A DNA stretch of 35,400 bases, taken from Smittium culicis (taxonomy: Eukaryota > Kickxellomycota > Harpellomycetes > Harpellales > Legeriomycetaceae). Position numbers and translations under genes: made by a program. Of this stretch, positions 19,715 through 31,191 are shown piece by piece. The notes under the pieces are model-generated. The model searched no databases and was not told the DNA's origin. It saw nothing but the letters and a program-made list of their open reading frames with translations. The stretch is taken from the NCBI GenBank assembly GCA_001970855.1, contig LSSN01001175.1, positions 1-35,400 of the forward strand, read 5' to 3'. Each line of letters starts with the position of its first letter. Positions within the stretch are counted from its first letter, which is position 1.

Positions 19715-21842
19715 ATGATCCAAACGTTACGAATGCCTTCCATATACAATTCTTCTGTAAATAAAAATGGCCAAACTGAAAAGCGCCTACATACCTCAAA
19801 TTTAAATAAGCATAATACAGTGCTTCCTAGCATATCAAGTTCAAGTTCTGAATCTATTTATCTCAACCATACTTCTTCTGCTTTGCCTGTTCCTAGGCGT
19901 TCGAGACTTCCAAATAATCACTCTTCAAATTTCCCTTCTAAAACACTATCTTTATCTTCAAGGAGCTTTTTTACAAAGTCTACTTCCCCTAAAAATAATA
20001 TTTCCACTAGTAAAACCCATTCTACTTCTCCAAAACCTGAATTAAATACATCTACTCGTGGGCCTTTAAAGCAGACCTCTACCCCTTCGAAGCTGCAATT
20101 TACTAAAAACACACCCTCGAAAAACAGTACATCTAAAAATAATAAGATACTCAAGTCGGAGCAGGTTAAACAAGGTCAATCATCGAAAAATGAAGCTTCG
20201 TACATAAGAAACTCGCTATTTGAGACCTCTATGAATACCTCAGAAGGTGTCAGCAGAGGTTTGTTACTGAATGAAAAAAATATCCAAGAAACTCCTAGTA
20301 TCAACAGTGCTGACAAAACAAAGCGCTTTACCTTTGAAAAAGAGAAGAATAACTATTTTCTGAATAAAACTAAGATCAGTCCAGTCAGAGAATCAGCAAG
20401 AGAGGCAGCACGAGAAGCAGCAAAAAATGATTCGGTCCAAAACAGCTTGTTAACTAAAAAGGTAGAAAACCTTGAAAGGAAAGTAAAAAGTCTCGAGTCA
20501 CAGCTTAAAACTCATTTAAACTTGATTAATGATTTGGAAAAAATCAACAACAGCCTGATCAATGAAGCTTACACTCAACTTGTAACAAATAATGACCTGT
20601 TGGATGCCAACGAAAACCATGAAAAGAAAATCAAGCAGCTAGAGTCAGAGCTTTCCAAATTTAAACAGTAACAAAGTTTTTTATATTTATCTTTAAATAA
20701 TTATTTTAATGGAGGCGACCCGCCATATTTATATACTTTTTTTTTAAAATAATTTTCTTAGTAACTCTTCGAAACAAGAAAAAGAAATGACTCTTCTAAC
20801 TACCAAAATATCGTCATTATCCACAAAAAGTAATCTGAGCTCTAACAAGTTTAGCCTTCGTCAACTCAACACTTCCCATTTAAGCGAAATCTCGTCAATG
20901 CATTACCCGTTCATTTATAAGCGTACGTGAATTACACATTAATATTTCCTTTTATAATGACATCTTTATATCTCAATATACTCTTTTATAATGACATGCT
21001 TGATCTCAATATTTCCTTTAATGATGACGCCCTTACATTTTATTATTCTTTTTTTTGTATAATAATATAAGATGTAATTTTAAATCCATATTATATATTT
21101 TAGTGACTGACATCGTTTGTCAACTAAGTGGAAAAGGTAATATAAGCGGCGAATCTTCAGCCAGTACTTCGAGAGTATCAAAATCCTCTTTACTGTCAAC
21201 GCTATCCAAAACAGAGTCATTTCTAGCAGCCCTATCCCAATCCGAGCCATTTCTAGTATCTTTCTTCAAAACAGAACCAATACTGGTAACTTGATACACA
21301 AATTCTTTATTATATAAAAGCTTAATTCATCTATTAATTCCCAAAATTCCACCTCGCTTTCTTTTGATTTATCGTTCGTTTCTAAATTCATAATCCTATA
21401 TTGCTTCTTTACTATTATCTAGTCGGGCTTTATGATAAAATCCGAGACCTCTTTCTTAGCAACATCTCTAAGAAATCCCAGTAGACGCCCCTACTCTGCT
21501 CTACTCCCAGAAGAACTGCCTCCCGCTAATTCATTGCCTTCAGGCCCATGTTCTTTCCATATGTCAACGCCAACTCCATCTCCTTCGCCATCGTGCAGCG
21601 ACTGCCAAAATTCTGGCTATTACAATTTTGGCACCTCAAGCTCTAATGAAGGCACTGATTTTTCCTCTTGCATAAAGTGTAAAAACTGTGTAAAATTAGC
21701 AGAATCTATAGATAGTTTAGCGATCGACATAGATTTCTACAAATCAAGCAATCAAGACTTGTCTCAGAAACTCAAAAACGCTGTCGAAAAGCACAACGAA
21801 CTAGTTGACATCTTTTCTAAAAACTCTCTCATCATCTTATAA
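19715..21842 (+). CDS. Ser-rich coiled-coil protein with Cys cluster, four exons, function unknown
   Basis: Exons 19715-20667, 20762-20922, 21104-21285, 21423-21842 join in phase (571 aa) with GT-AG introns of 94, 181 and 137 bp. I do not recognise a family. Residues 1-230 are Ser/Thr/Lys/Asn-rich and probably disordered. A coiled coil runs from about 245 to 335 (KKVENLERKVKSLESQL and onward) and crosses the first splice junction, which supports that join. Residues 406-448 hold about four degenerate 10-11 residue repeats of the type SKTESFLAAL / SQSEPFLVSF that cross the third junction. Then follow CxxC at 490/493 and CxxCxxC at 515/518/521, and a second short coiled coil (about 525-560). The layout suggests a scaffold or cytoskeletal/spindle-type protein, but that is a guess. 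The frame is open upstream of 19715 only from a GTG, with hydrophobic AT-driven codons. Confidence 0.72.
20941..21036 (+). repeat. Three degenerate ~33 bp tandem units inside an intron
   Basis: Units starting near 20941, 20975 and 21008, each of the form AATATTTCCTTTTATAATGA followed by CATCTTTATATCTC with changes. They lie within intron 2 of the coiled-coil gene and account for its larger size (181 bp). Confidence 0.7.
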
Positions 21843-22903
21843 GCGTTTCCTTTCCTTTCCTTTCCCTTTTTTTTATTTATATTTTTTATCTTGTATATAC
21901 CTCCTGATCTTTTTCTATGCTTTTATATTATACCTTAATCTGTAATGTACTCTAACCCTTCTCATTCGACACCCATTTCCCTTCCTCTTCATTTTCTTAT
22001 TTAAATCGCCGTCAATAATCTTTTAAACGCCTATTCAGTTTCGTGTCAATATTATTTAAAGTCTAAATCATTGCCTTCTACTCACAAAAACATCAAGTTA
22101 TACCGCCATAGATGTTTTATCTCTTTGAAGCGATTATACTATTCCAAAAATGCATGCAACAAAAATATATATAAAGGTCAACCCCCCCCCCCCCATTACA
22201 ATCTTAATACCTTTCTTATTAATCAAATCTAATCTAATGAATACATATACATATCTTTTCTATCTACTTTTTCTTTCGGATTCGTTCCTTTTTCATTCTA
22301 GTTAACTTTTCTATACTATCATCCCTCTTACCATAGAAATCATTCAATATCTATTAACATATCATTTTAATTTACCTTGCTATATTATAACAAATCAACG
22401 GCCTAAATTAAGCTTTTTACTCTCCTTTATACTTGTATCTTATACTACTCAATCTATACACGCTTTAATGATAAACACTGCTGCGTTTTTTTTTAATGAA
22501 AAATATATCAAAATAAAATTATTGCTCGATGGCTATTGTAAGCTCAGTCGTTGGTACCCTTTGAACTGGTCGCAATCATAGTTTGCTCAATTGATTTATT
22601 TCCATCCAGTCGCTAATATTTTCATTTATAAACTACCTATATGATTGGCATAAATATCTGCTCTTCTCCTGAAACACATAATTAATTCGGCGATCATTTA
22701 GATTACTGGTCAATACGCGTACCAAGTATAAATCATCTATTTTTTTTTTTAAATTTAATTTTAGCCTTCATCTACCCTAAAACCCTTCTTATTTCTACCC
22801 AAGCTTATTTAATACATTTTTATTGCTCTATTCTAATTCTCTATTCAATTACTTCAATAGCATTCTTTCTACGTCTAATCCTTTGTTCCCATATTTTGTC
22901 CCC
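21843..22903. other. Intergenic, upstream of CTR9
   Basis: C/T-rich and AT-rich DNA without a gene. It includes a homopolymer of 13 C at 22182-22194, unusual in such AT-rich sequence. A TTTATAAAC near 22622 could serve as a TATA box for CTR9, but this is weak. Confidence 0.4.
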
Positions 22904-25900
22904 ATGCTTTCTCCTCAAGCTCGAGTGATCGAAATACCGTTGGATGGCTCTGAAAATGTTCTCGAAATTGATTGCTCACAACTCCCTGAAAGCTCCTTTG
23001 ACATTTGCGAAGTATTAGATCAAGAAAAAAGCCACATCAAGTTTTATCTTATATTTGCTGTAAGCTTTTACTCCCGCTCCTTAATTTCCCCTCCTTATTT
23101 ATATTATTTTTTTATCTTGTCCTTTTTTAATTTTATTTCACCATTTACCTTTTATTTTATCTTTCCTATATAAGCTTGAGTATTATAGACAAGGAAAGCT
23201 AGATGAAGCTATATTGCTACTAAAACGCGGTTTATCAAAAGACACTTTATCAGATGTGCTAATTAAACTACCCTTAATTAATTGCTTGGCCAACATTTAT
23301 ATCCAAAAGGGTAAATATTTATTTGTTCACGATTCTAGCAGAAAATCTTCTTTGAAAAACTCCTCTGAGATCGACTCTCTTTACGACTCTTTTAATTCGA
23401 CTCAGGCTGATATCAAAAGTGGTAGAGATGCCTTTTTCCAACTCGCTGCAGCTCTATTTAAAGAAGCTGATCGTATCAGCCCTGACAATTTAACTACCCT
23501 ACTCGGTAAAGCAATTCTTCATCTTGCAAATAATCTCTTTGATTTGGCTTATCCCCTCTTTAGTGCCGTTTTAAGCAAAGATCCAAGAAGTATCCCAGCT
23601 TTACTTGGGATCGCTAAGGTACAATACTCAAAACATCTTTACTCTGCCTCCCTATCCTCCTTCCAATCGATCTTAAAGATATCTCCAAATTCAACCCCCG
23701 ATCCTAGATTAGGAATGGCCTTGTGCTTTTCAAAGCTTGGAAATACTCATTTAGCTAAGCTATGCCTACAGCGCTCTATTCAAATGGTAACCCCCTCCCC
23801 CCTTTTTTTTTATTTTTAAGCTCTTTCATGCTTGTTTTTTATTATTATTTTTTATCTAATATTTTTCCTTATTTTTTGTTGAATTTAGAACAGCGAAAAT
23901 ATCTCTGCTAAAATATTGCTCTCTACTATTCTTTTTAATGAAGCGAAAGATATCTTAACCAATAATCCCTCTTCAATTATTCAAGATACTAGTATTAATG
24001 AGAATCTTACAGATATCATTAACCATTCTATGTCTCTGTTAAAGGATTCTTATAAATGCGACCCTTTAAACCCCTCTTTACTCCTTCTTTTGGCTGAACG
24101 CTTCTTTTTACAAAAAAAATATAATCTTTCTGAAAGCTTTTCAAAAAAGGCTTTTTTGTTAACAGATTCACCTGTTATCCAATCTGTAGCCCAGTATTAT
24201 ATAGCTAGAATTTATCACTCTTCCAGCAACTTTTCTAGAGCGATTGAGCTATACCAAAAATCTCTATCTCTTCATCCTTCTAACCCTCTTTCTAGGTTTG
24301 GCCTTGGGAAAATTCAAATTTACAATTCTGAAATGGCTGCTGCAGTTTCTACTTTCCAAAATCTACTCACCCGCTTTTCTTCATGTATAGAAGTTATTGA
24401 TTCCCTAGCCTACTTACACTCAAAACTATCTAATCAAAAGGCTCAAGCAATCGAGTATTATGAACTAGAAATTAATGCAATTTTGAATAATGGAAGGCCT
24501 AATTTCACTGGCTCGTCTTTTGATAATTTAGATATGTTTTCTGATCCCTTTTTATTTTTACAATGTGCCTCTCTGTCCGAGTCAATAAGCATCTCGAAAG
24601 CAAAGTCATACTACATCTCTGCAAAATCTATCTTAAACAGTCTTTATAAGGATGATAAACTTAAGAGCTCTTTATCAAAAAAATACTCGTTATCAGAAAT
24701 TTCTAACAACATTGGTGTTCTGCACTTACTATTAAATGAAAATGAGCTAGGCTTAAAGGAATTACAATCTGCTCTACATTCTTTGTCTGACTCCGCCATC
24801 TCAACTCATGGCTCTGCTGCTGATGAAAACATCAATCAAGCTTCTGGTCCTCTATCGCCCACTAATTCTTCCCAATTACCTAATCTTTCTGACCCCACTA
24901 TTAAATACAACTTGGCTAGAGCAAACGAAACATTGGGTGAGTATGAAAAGGCCAAAGAGTTATATACTCAAATATTAGACTCCTACCCCAATTATATCGA
25001 CGCTATTCTTAGATTAGCCATGATCTCTTTTCAGATTGAGCAAAACATCGATCTAGCTCAGAAATATGTTGATAATGCTTTGAAAATCGAATCTTCTAAT
25101 GTTAATTCTTTACTGGTTCAGTCAGAGCTTCAATTCGCTAAACTCGATATGAAATCTGGAAAAAAAACTTTAGAAAATATTCTTAAAAATGTTGACAGAC
25201 ACGATCTCTACTCACTCTGTTCTCTCGGAAACTTCTATCTTAAGTCTGTGAGATCCGATTCTCATTCTATAATACTTCTAAAGCAATCTATGAATCACTT
25301 ATCTTCTCCTCACTCATCAAAGACTGCTCCAGGCCAAGCTGTAAATGAAAAAGGAAATTTAGACGCTCTTCAATCTCAATACAAATCTCGAATAAATAGC
25401 TTGATTACCTATTACAAGCGCGCTTGTGATTTTTTCCGAAAATGCTTGGCTTTAAACCCAAAATTCGTTGCTGCCGCTAGTGGCTTTGGCTCAATTATGG
25501 CTGAAACTGGTGCCTTCTCAGAAGCTAAAGACCTATTTCTTGAAATTCGCGAAGCTCAAGCTTCATACTCTATGGATTCTGGCCTTATAGGCTTTTCTGG
25601 AAATAACGACAATTCTCTTAGTTTAAACCCATCATCAAATTCTGGACTACCTTCAACCAATAACCCTCTTCCAAATAATGTTTCAACAAGCTCCAATAGT
25701 TTAGTTGATTCACTTTCGCCTTCAAACCTTGGATTCGAACTTCCTATGATTCTTAGCGGTGGACCATTAGAGGATAGTCTCCTGTCAGTGGCATCAAATT
25801 TAGCTCACATATATAATGAACTTGGGCAATATAGATCTGCTTCAAATTTGTATGAAAGTTGCATTAAAAGAGCCCAACTTTTGACTTCAAACACCAAGTC

Positions 25901-27938
25901 AAATAGAACTAATTATGGAAACATTTTGTTTTCTAGAAACTTACAACTATGTTATGCTAAAACTCTGTACACCCAAGCTCGCGTAAATAAATCTATTCCT
26001 ACTATGCAACAAGCTTTGTCTAATTTAAATCACCTTTGCAATGAATCGATAAGATTAGAAAGTAGTAAATCAGACGACTCTTTATCTAAGTCTGGCTTCA
26101 ATAAGAGTGATCATGTTTCAAATGACTCGATTAACGCTACCCAAATTATAAATAAAAGTGACTCCGATCTTAATAGCAATACAGACAATGCTACTACTCG
26201 TCTTGATGACAAGCATACTTCTAAAGATGGAGCAAACACAGCTTCTAGCAATATCACTTCTAAAATTGTTGCCAATATAGACTATATTCAATCAGACCCG
26301 CCGTCAGAGATTCCATTACTTTCTGTTAGTAACATCGATAAAGCAACTGTTTTGGTTGATGGATGTGACCCTACATTATTGTACAATCTAGCGTTGGCTA
26401 AGCAAAATTTAGCTCAAATGGTTTCAGATTTGTCTATTGAACAATGTACACTAGAGGAACTAGAATCTGTACTTTCTGGTCTAAAAGAAAGCAATTTAGT
26501 CTTTGTAAAGCTTAGCAAATGTAAAGCATCACTTTCCAAGCTTGCCACTAGTTTAAAAAGCGGCCCAAAAAGCGGGAATTTAAAAATCGAAACTGATGAC
26601 TCAAAAAACTCCACAGCTCGCGATCCTAGTAGGTCTAGCAAAGAAAAAGTTCCGAGTTTTTTAAAATTCAGCATAGACTCCAGCATGGCTTTATATCGCG
26701 CGAATTTTGGCAACTTTCTATTTAATAGCTTAGAATCAAAGATTAAAAAGTATACAGATCAAGAAGAGCAAAAGAAATTGCAAGCAGAAGCTTCTAGAAA
26801 ACGCCGCCTAGAGAGTAAAAAGCTTTTAGAAGAGCAAAACCTTGCCAAGCTAGAAGAGCAGAGGGCCAAAGACGAAGCAATTCTCACTGAAACTCAGATT
26901 AAAAACGATAGATTACGAGCAGAAATGTCTAATGCGGATGCGGCTGCAGCATACTACGATGAACATAGTAATAGTGACGGTAATGGAGCTTACAAAAACC
27001 ATTCACTAGCTGGATCTGGAATCGATAATGATCAAGGTTCTAAGTCAAATCGCCTTAAAAAGTCTGTAAAAAAACCCAGATTAGAAGGTCGTAAACTTAG
27101 TAACAAATTAAGAAAAAAGACCATTTCAAATAATCAACCAGATTCTTACAATGCTGATTCTTTCAATCATGATTCAGACTTTGGGAATTCGAACCCTGAA
27201 TTTGATAATAAGATCGAATATAGCTCTGATGACATTGAACCCAAAAATCAATACAGTAACAATGAAGATAATGCATTCAAAAAAAGGAGGAAAGATTTAC
27301 TTAATATAAGACGGGCCAGAAGAGAGAATAATCTCTCTTCTGAAAAACGTAAAATCAGATACTCTTCCACTAACGATTTTAGCAATAGCGATGCTGGCTT
27401 TAAATCAAATGCATCGAATTCTGATGAATCTAAATCTATAAAACCCAGGAAAACAGTAAAAAGAATCCAGAACAAAAAAAGAAGAAATAACATAAGTTCA
27501 GACGACAAATCAAGCGGTGATGATTTATCTAGTCACTATGATTTTGAAAATGCAGAATCTAAACGCCTATCAAAAGACTTTAACAGCTTCGAAGAAGATT
27601 CAAGAAAATCTAAAAATTCTCAAATAAAGCGCAATCGAGATAATACTGACGACTCATCAGCCTTAAAAAGGTCTAAAAAGAACAAATATTTTGCAGACGA
27701 ATCTGCAAAATCTAATTCCAAATCTTTACATGAAACTAAAACTCATTCTATTTCCAACTCAAAGTCAAAATCTACTAAATCGTTATCTAAAACTTTTAAG
27801 CCGTCAAAGGTAAATAGCGACGAGCCAGGTCTTGCCACCAATAATCCTGATTACTCTGAAAATGACTTGTTTGGAATTGACTCAGAACTTTCCTCGGGTT
27901 TGAGTTCTGATCTAGCTTCTGATTTATCTGATTTTTAG
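22904..27938 (+). CDS. CTR9: PAF1-complex subunit CTR9-like TPR protein, three exons, 1605 aa
   Basis: Exons 22904-23059, 23175-23786 and 23889-27938 join in phase 0 (introns 115 and 102 bp). CTR9 is the TPR scaffold of the PAF1 complex, which travels with RNA polymerase II and supports elongation and histone modification. The start matches the family closely: IEIPLDGSENVLEIDCSQLP, then HIKFYLIFA|LEYYRQGKLDEA across the first splice. TPR units follow throughout, for example ALLGIAKVQYSKHLYSASL, YYIARIYHSSSNFSRAIELY, and YNLARANETLGEYEKAKELY. Near residues 1207-1271 comes the charged helix seen in CTR9 (SRKRRLESKKLLEEQNLAKL), then a Lys/Arg/Ser/Asp-rich tail ending in ELSSGLSSDLASDLSDF. Yeast Ctr9 is 1077 aa; the extra length is Asn/Ser-rich insertions between TPRs and the long tail. 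The frame is open upstream of the ATG from a TTG only. Confidence 0.93.
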
Positions 27939-29132
27939 GATTTGGCTTGTAAATATTTTACTACATTTGATTCTAATTAATTCATCCCTAAGTCTCAAAA
28001 CCCCCCATTGATTCCCACTGAACCTTTAAGCCCTTCTTTACACATTATTATAATTCTTAATTACCCAATATTATTTCTAATAAAAACAAAGTTTAAAACT
28101 TGAAAATTAGCCTATGAAATCATACTAATACCTTGACGAATCACAATTCATGAGTTCAAATAGGTTTAAAAATAGCTTTACAAATTGCTGTTAATTCTCT
28201 ACATTTTACCAGCATTGTTGGTGTGAGAATATAAAAATGTAATATACAGCACTAGAAATCGACTTAACACAAAAATATGAGGTTTTTGGCCTCGCCATAT
28301 CAGCTACTCTAGATGAGTGATCGGCAAATATTTTTGCTTGAGGCAAACTAAACAGTTAGAAATGATTTCATGGCATACACGAAGTATTTCACAAGATGAT
28401 AGCTTCATTTATACGACAGGTTCCCTAACACCTTCACTAGGGACTTATGTTTTCAATAATACTTAAACTGTGAATAGCTAAGGCTAATAATTTATATATT
28501 TTCAAGCATAGGTATTCTAATACGATAAACCAATGATTATTTTTACTTCTTGCTAATTTCTGAGTAAAAATCACAATTTCTAAAGTTCTATAATGTTTTA
28601 AAATTTTTTAGTGTATTTAATCTATGAAAGCATCTTATACCTAAGAATACATTCAGTCCTAGACCTCAAGCATCGGTACTATCGAGTTAAAGTGAATAAA
28701 ATGATTAAGCTGGAATTAAACAATAAAATATAGCTTAATTTTTTTATGATATAAATTATTTAATAAATGAATATAAGCATTTTTGAATTAACTCCTAACA
28801 GGGATGTATTGTTTTTTAATTTTTAATTTTTTTTTTTTTGGTACGCCAAAGTTATTCAGGTACATTAAAAAAATAGATTGACTAGCGATTTAAAAGTATT
28901 TTTATGTTAAAATCTAGCAGTATATGAATTTTTTTTTAAATACTATAGAGCTGATAAAAAAGCATGACTTTTTCTATAGAGTTTCTACCGATAAGAGTTA
29001 GGCACTAAACCTATAAAATTATTATTAGCAAGTTAAATGCTTAGCAAAAAAAATATTGCTCTTTAATAAAAAATTCTAATGTTAGTATAATAAGTAGTAT
29101 AATAATTTATTATTATCGATGTGACTATTTAA
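27939..29132. other. Intergenic, downstream of CTR9
   Basis: AT-rich, no gene, no RNA recognised. An AATAAA at 28079-28084, about 140 bp after the CTR9 stop, may be its poly(A) signal. I see nothing else. Confidence 0.4.
28079..28084 (+). terminator. Possible poly(A) signal of CTR9
   Basis: AATAAA about 140 bp beyond the stop codon. Support is position only. Confidence 0.3.
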
Positions 29133-29321
29133 CCCTTTCGCGTTCAACATTCTTCAAAAAATCAAATTTAATTATTCGTTTATTATTTATAAGCAAGTCT
29201 ACTATTTGTTGTTATTTTACAATTTACCAATATTTCTTAAAGACTCGGAATTAAAGTATTTTACTTGAACGCTATTGGATATATTTGGTGGTCCAAAAAT
29301 AGTCTACCGCCCGTGAAAGGG
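29133..29321 (+). mobile_element. MITE copy 4, reference copy with TTAA on both sides
   Basis: The best preserved copy: TTAA at 29129-29132, then CCCTTTCGCGTTCAACATTC, 189 bp of element ending GTCTACCGCCCGTGAAAGGG, then TTAA at 29322-29325. The outer seven bases form a perfect inverted repeat (CCCTTTC / GAAAGGG), with CGCG / CGTG just inside. No coding capacity. TTAA target duplication with CCC...GGG ends is the known mark of the piggyBac superfamily; calling it non-autonomous is inference from its size. Confidence 0.85.
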
Positions 29322-29673
29322 TTAATGCAGCTCAATAAAATTACTTTATTCTTGTAAAGACTATAAGTTACTAAAAAAAAAATAAACTAAGGGACATTCA
29401 AATTAGCTAAAAATATTAAACTAAGGGTATAAATAGTAACTAAAAATATGAATCTTTTGAAAAATGGATAATTAATTAAGTCTCAAGTAAAATTTTAAAT
29501 TAATAAACGAAGTTCTAAGTAAAAATAATAAAAGCAAAGTGTATATGAAAATTAAAGTTTAATGAAGTAAATACAACTATAAAAAATGAAATTATAGAGT
29601 AAAAGTAAAATTTCAATTTATAATTAAATAAATAAACATAAAAAATTTAGAAATATACTTATGTTCTCGCCAA

Positions 29674-29861
29674 CCCTTTCCCGGATGGCAGGCTATTTTG
29701 ATCTACCAAATTTAGTCAACTGAGTTCAATTAAAATTTTTTAATTCCGATGCCTTAAGAAATATTGGTTAGTTGTTGAATAGTAGCAAATAATAGATCTA
29801 CTTTTAAATCATATGCAAATCAATAAATTTAACTCTTTATAGAGTGTTGAACGGGAAAGGG
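29674..29861 (-). mobile_element. MITE copy 5 (reverse)
   Basis: 188 bp, in the opposite orientation to copy 4: it begins CCCTTTCCCGGATGGCAGGC and ends GAGTGTTGAACGGGAAAGGG. Flanks are CCAA and TTAG, so the TTAA sites have changed. The ends here form a ten-base match, CCCTTTCCCG / CGGGAAAGGG. Confidence 0.8.
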
Positions 29862-29884
29862 TTAGAACAACCTAAAATTAAATG

Positions 29885-30010
29885 GATATATCGATTCGAT
29901 TATGATTTACAAGTTAATTTATTATTTGTTACTATTCTGCAGTTGCCAAACAATCAAGAACATTCGGGATTAAATTATTCTTATTGGACATATTTAGAGT
30001 TAAAAGCTTT
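29885..30010 (+). mobile_element. MITE copy 6, partial
   Basis: The internal part of the family is recognisable (TTATTATTTGTTACTATTCT, then ATTCGGGATTAAATTATTCT and a TTGGACATATTTAG end), but both termini are lost. It follows copy 5 almost directly. The open frame 29844-30062 runs through it by chance. Confidence 0.5.
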
Positions 30011-30266
30011 CAACAGAACCGCGGAATTTAAAAATAATAAAGTAAAAAGAATAAAAAAATAAAAGCAAATAGTGATCTTTGCCTCATCACGCAATAAATG
30101 TTATAAATTATCTGAGTAATTATAATTATTATTACCAAGCAAGAGGCTGTTTCATAACAAATAAGAATTAGGTCTAGGCGGGCTCTAGGCTTAATTAATA
30201 ATTATAATATAATTAGAATGGCTCTGGATAAAGCATTTTTAAATTGGGTGCGTCTAGCCCAATTAA

Positions 30267-30453
30267 CCTAATTTGGTCAAGCACTATAATAATATCAAAT
30301 TTATGATTCGTTAATGATAATTAGACAGACTTATTATTTGCTGTTACTTATCAATATACCAATATTTCTCAAATTCTCGGAATTATAGTATTTTAGTTGA
30401 ATACAATTGGCTATATTTTGTATATCAAATACAGTCTACCGTAGGTGAAAGGG
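30267..30453 (+). mobile_element. MITE copy 7 with TTAA on both sides
   Basis: 187 bp between TTAA (30263-30266) and TTAA (30454-30457). The left end is eroded (CCTAATTTGGTCAAGCACTA), the right end intact (GTCTACCGTAGGTGAAAGGG). The internal blocks TATTATTTGCTGTTACTTAT and AATATTTCTCAAATTCTCGG are clear. Confidence 0.78.
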
Positions 30454-30636
30454 TTAATGATTTAGCGACAAACAGTAACACCTTTTTGCATAAAGTATAC
30501 CCTAATACATAAAGTAATAGAGTAGCAAAAGATCCATTCATAGATTTGCTTGGCTATTTTAATTAGAGTTGCTTACTTTTAATATTTGCAAAAAAAAAAA
30601 AAAAACTCTACTTGCTAGCTATTAATAGCTTTTTTA

Positions 30637-30785
30637 CTGGCTGTATTCAGTTTTTGTTCTACACAATCTAGCCAAATGGATTCAACAAAAATAATAAATT
30701 TTAATTATATCAATTATTGCATATGATTATATAGAATCATATAATATATTTGCTTTAAACCATTAACGAATCAATAAATAGCAAT
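30637..30785 (-). mobile_element. MITE copy 8, degenerate (reverse)
   Basis: Alignment by eye to the reverse copies: TTTTTGTTCTACACAATCTA corresponds to TTTTTGGTCTACCAAATATA, and AACGAATCAATAAATA to the AAATGAATCAATT block. Ends are not preserved and an AT-rich insertion may be present. Confidence 0.42.
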
Positions 30786-30791
30786 ACTTAT

Positions 30792-30959
30792 CCCTTTTCC
30801 GTCCAATACTAATAAAAAATTAATTTTAAAATTAGTTTATGATTTATTAGTAAGATTATTATTTGTTGTTAATTTATAATATAATAATTTTTTTTATAAT
30901 CTCGGAGTTAAAGTATTTTAATTGAATGGGTCAATAATAATCTGCCTCTCGGGAAAGGG
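30792..30959 (+). mobile_element. MITE copy 9
   Basis: 168 bp, slightly deleted internally. It begins CCCTTTTCCGTCCAATACTA and ends TCTGCCTCTCGGGAAAGGG, followed by TTAA (30960-30963); the left flank is TTAT. Confidence 0.75.
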
Positions 30960-31002
30960 TTAAGCAATTCAGAATTTACTAACAGGAATTAATAGTCTTA
31001 AT

Positions 31003-31191
31003 TAATAATATAATTTCTAGTCTGTATTAACAATAATATAATTTCTAGTCTATATTAACAATACTATAATTTCTAGCTCAAATTTAAAATAATATATACT
31101 AGCCCATATTATTAATAATAATTTCTAATCCAAATTTATGCTAATAATCACCAGCCCATACTTATAATATTATTTTCTAGTCCATCTGTAA
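31003..31191 (+). repeat. Degenerate tandem array, about seven ~26-29 bp units
   Basis: Units of the form ATAATATAATTTCTAGTC followed by TATATTAACA recur head to tail, becoming less similar rightward (CTAGCCCATATT, CTAATCCAAATT, CCAGCCCATACT, CTAGTCCATCTG). Confidence 0.75.

Noticed and set aside
29844..30062. 72-codon plus frame
   Set aside because: Covers the end of MITE copy 5 and the partial copy 6; non-coding repeat sequence.
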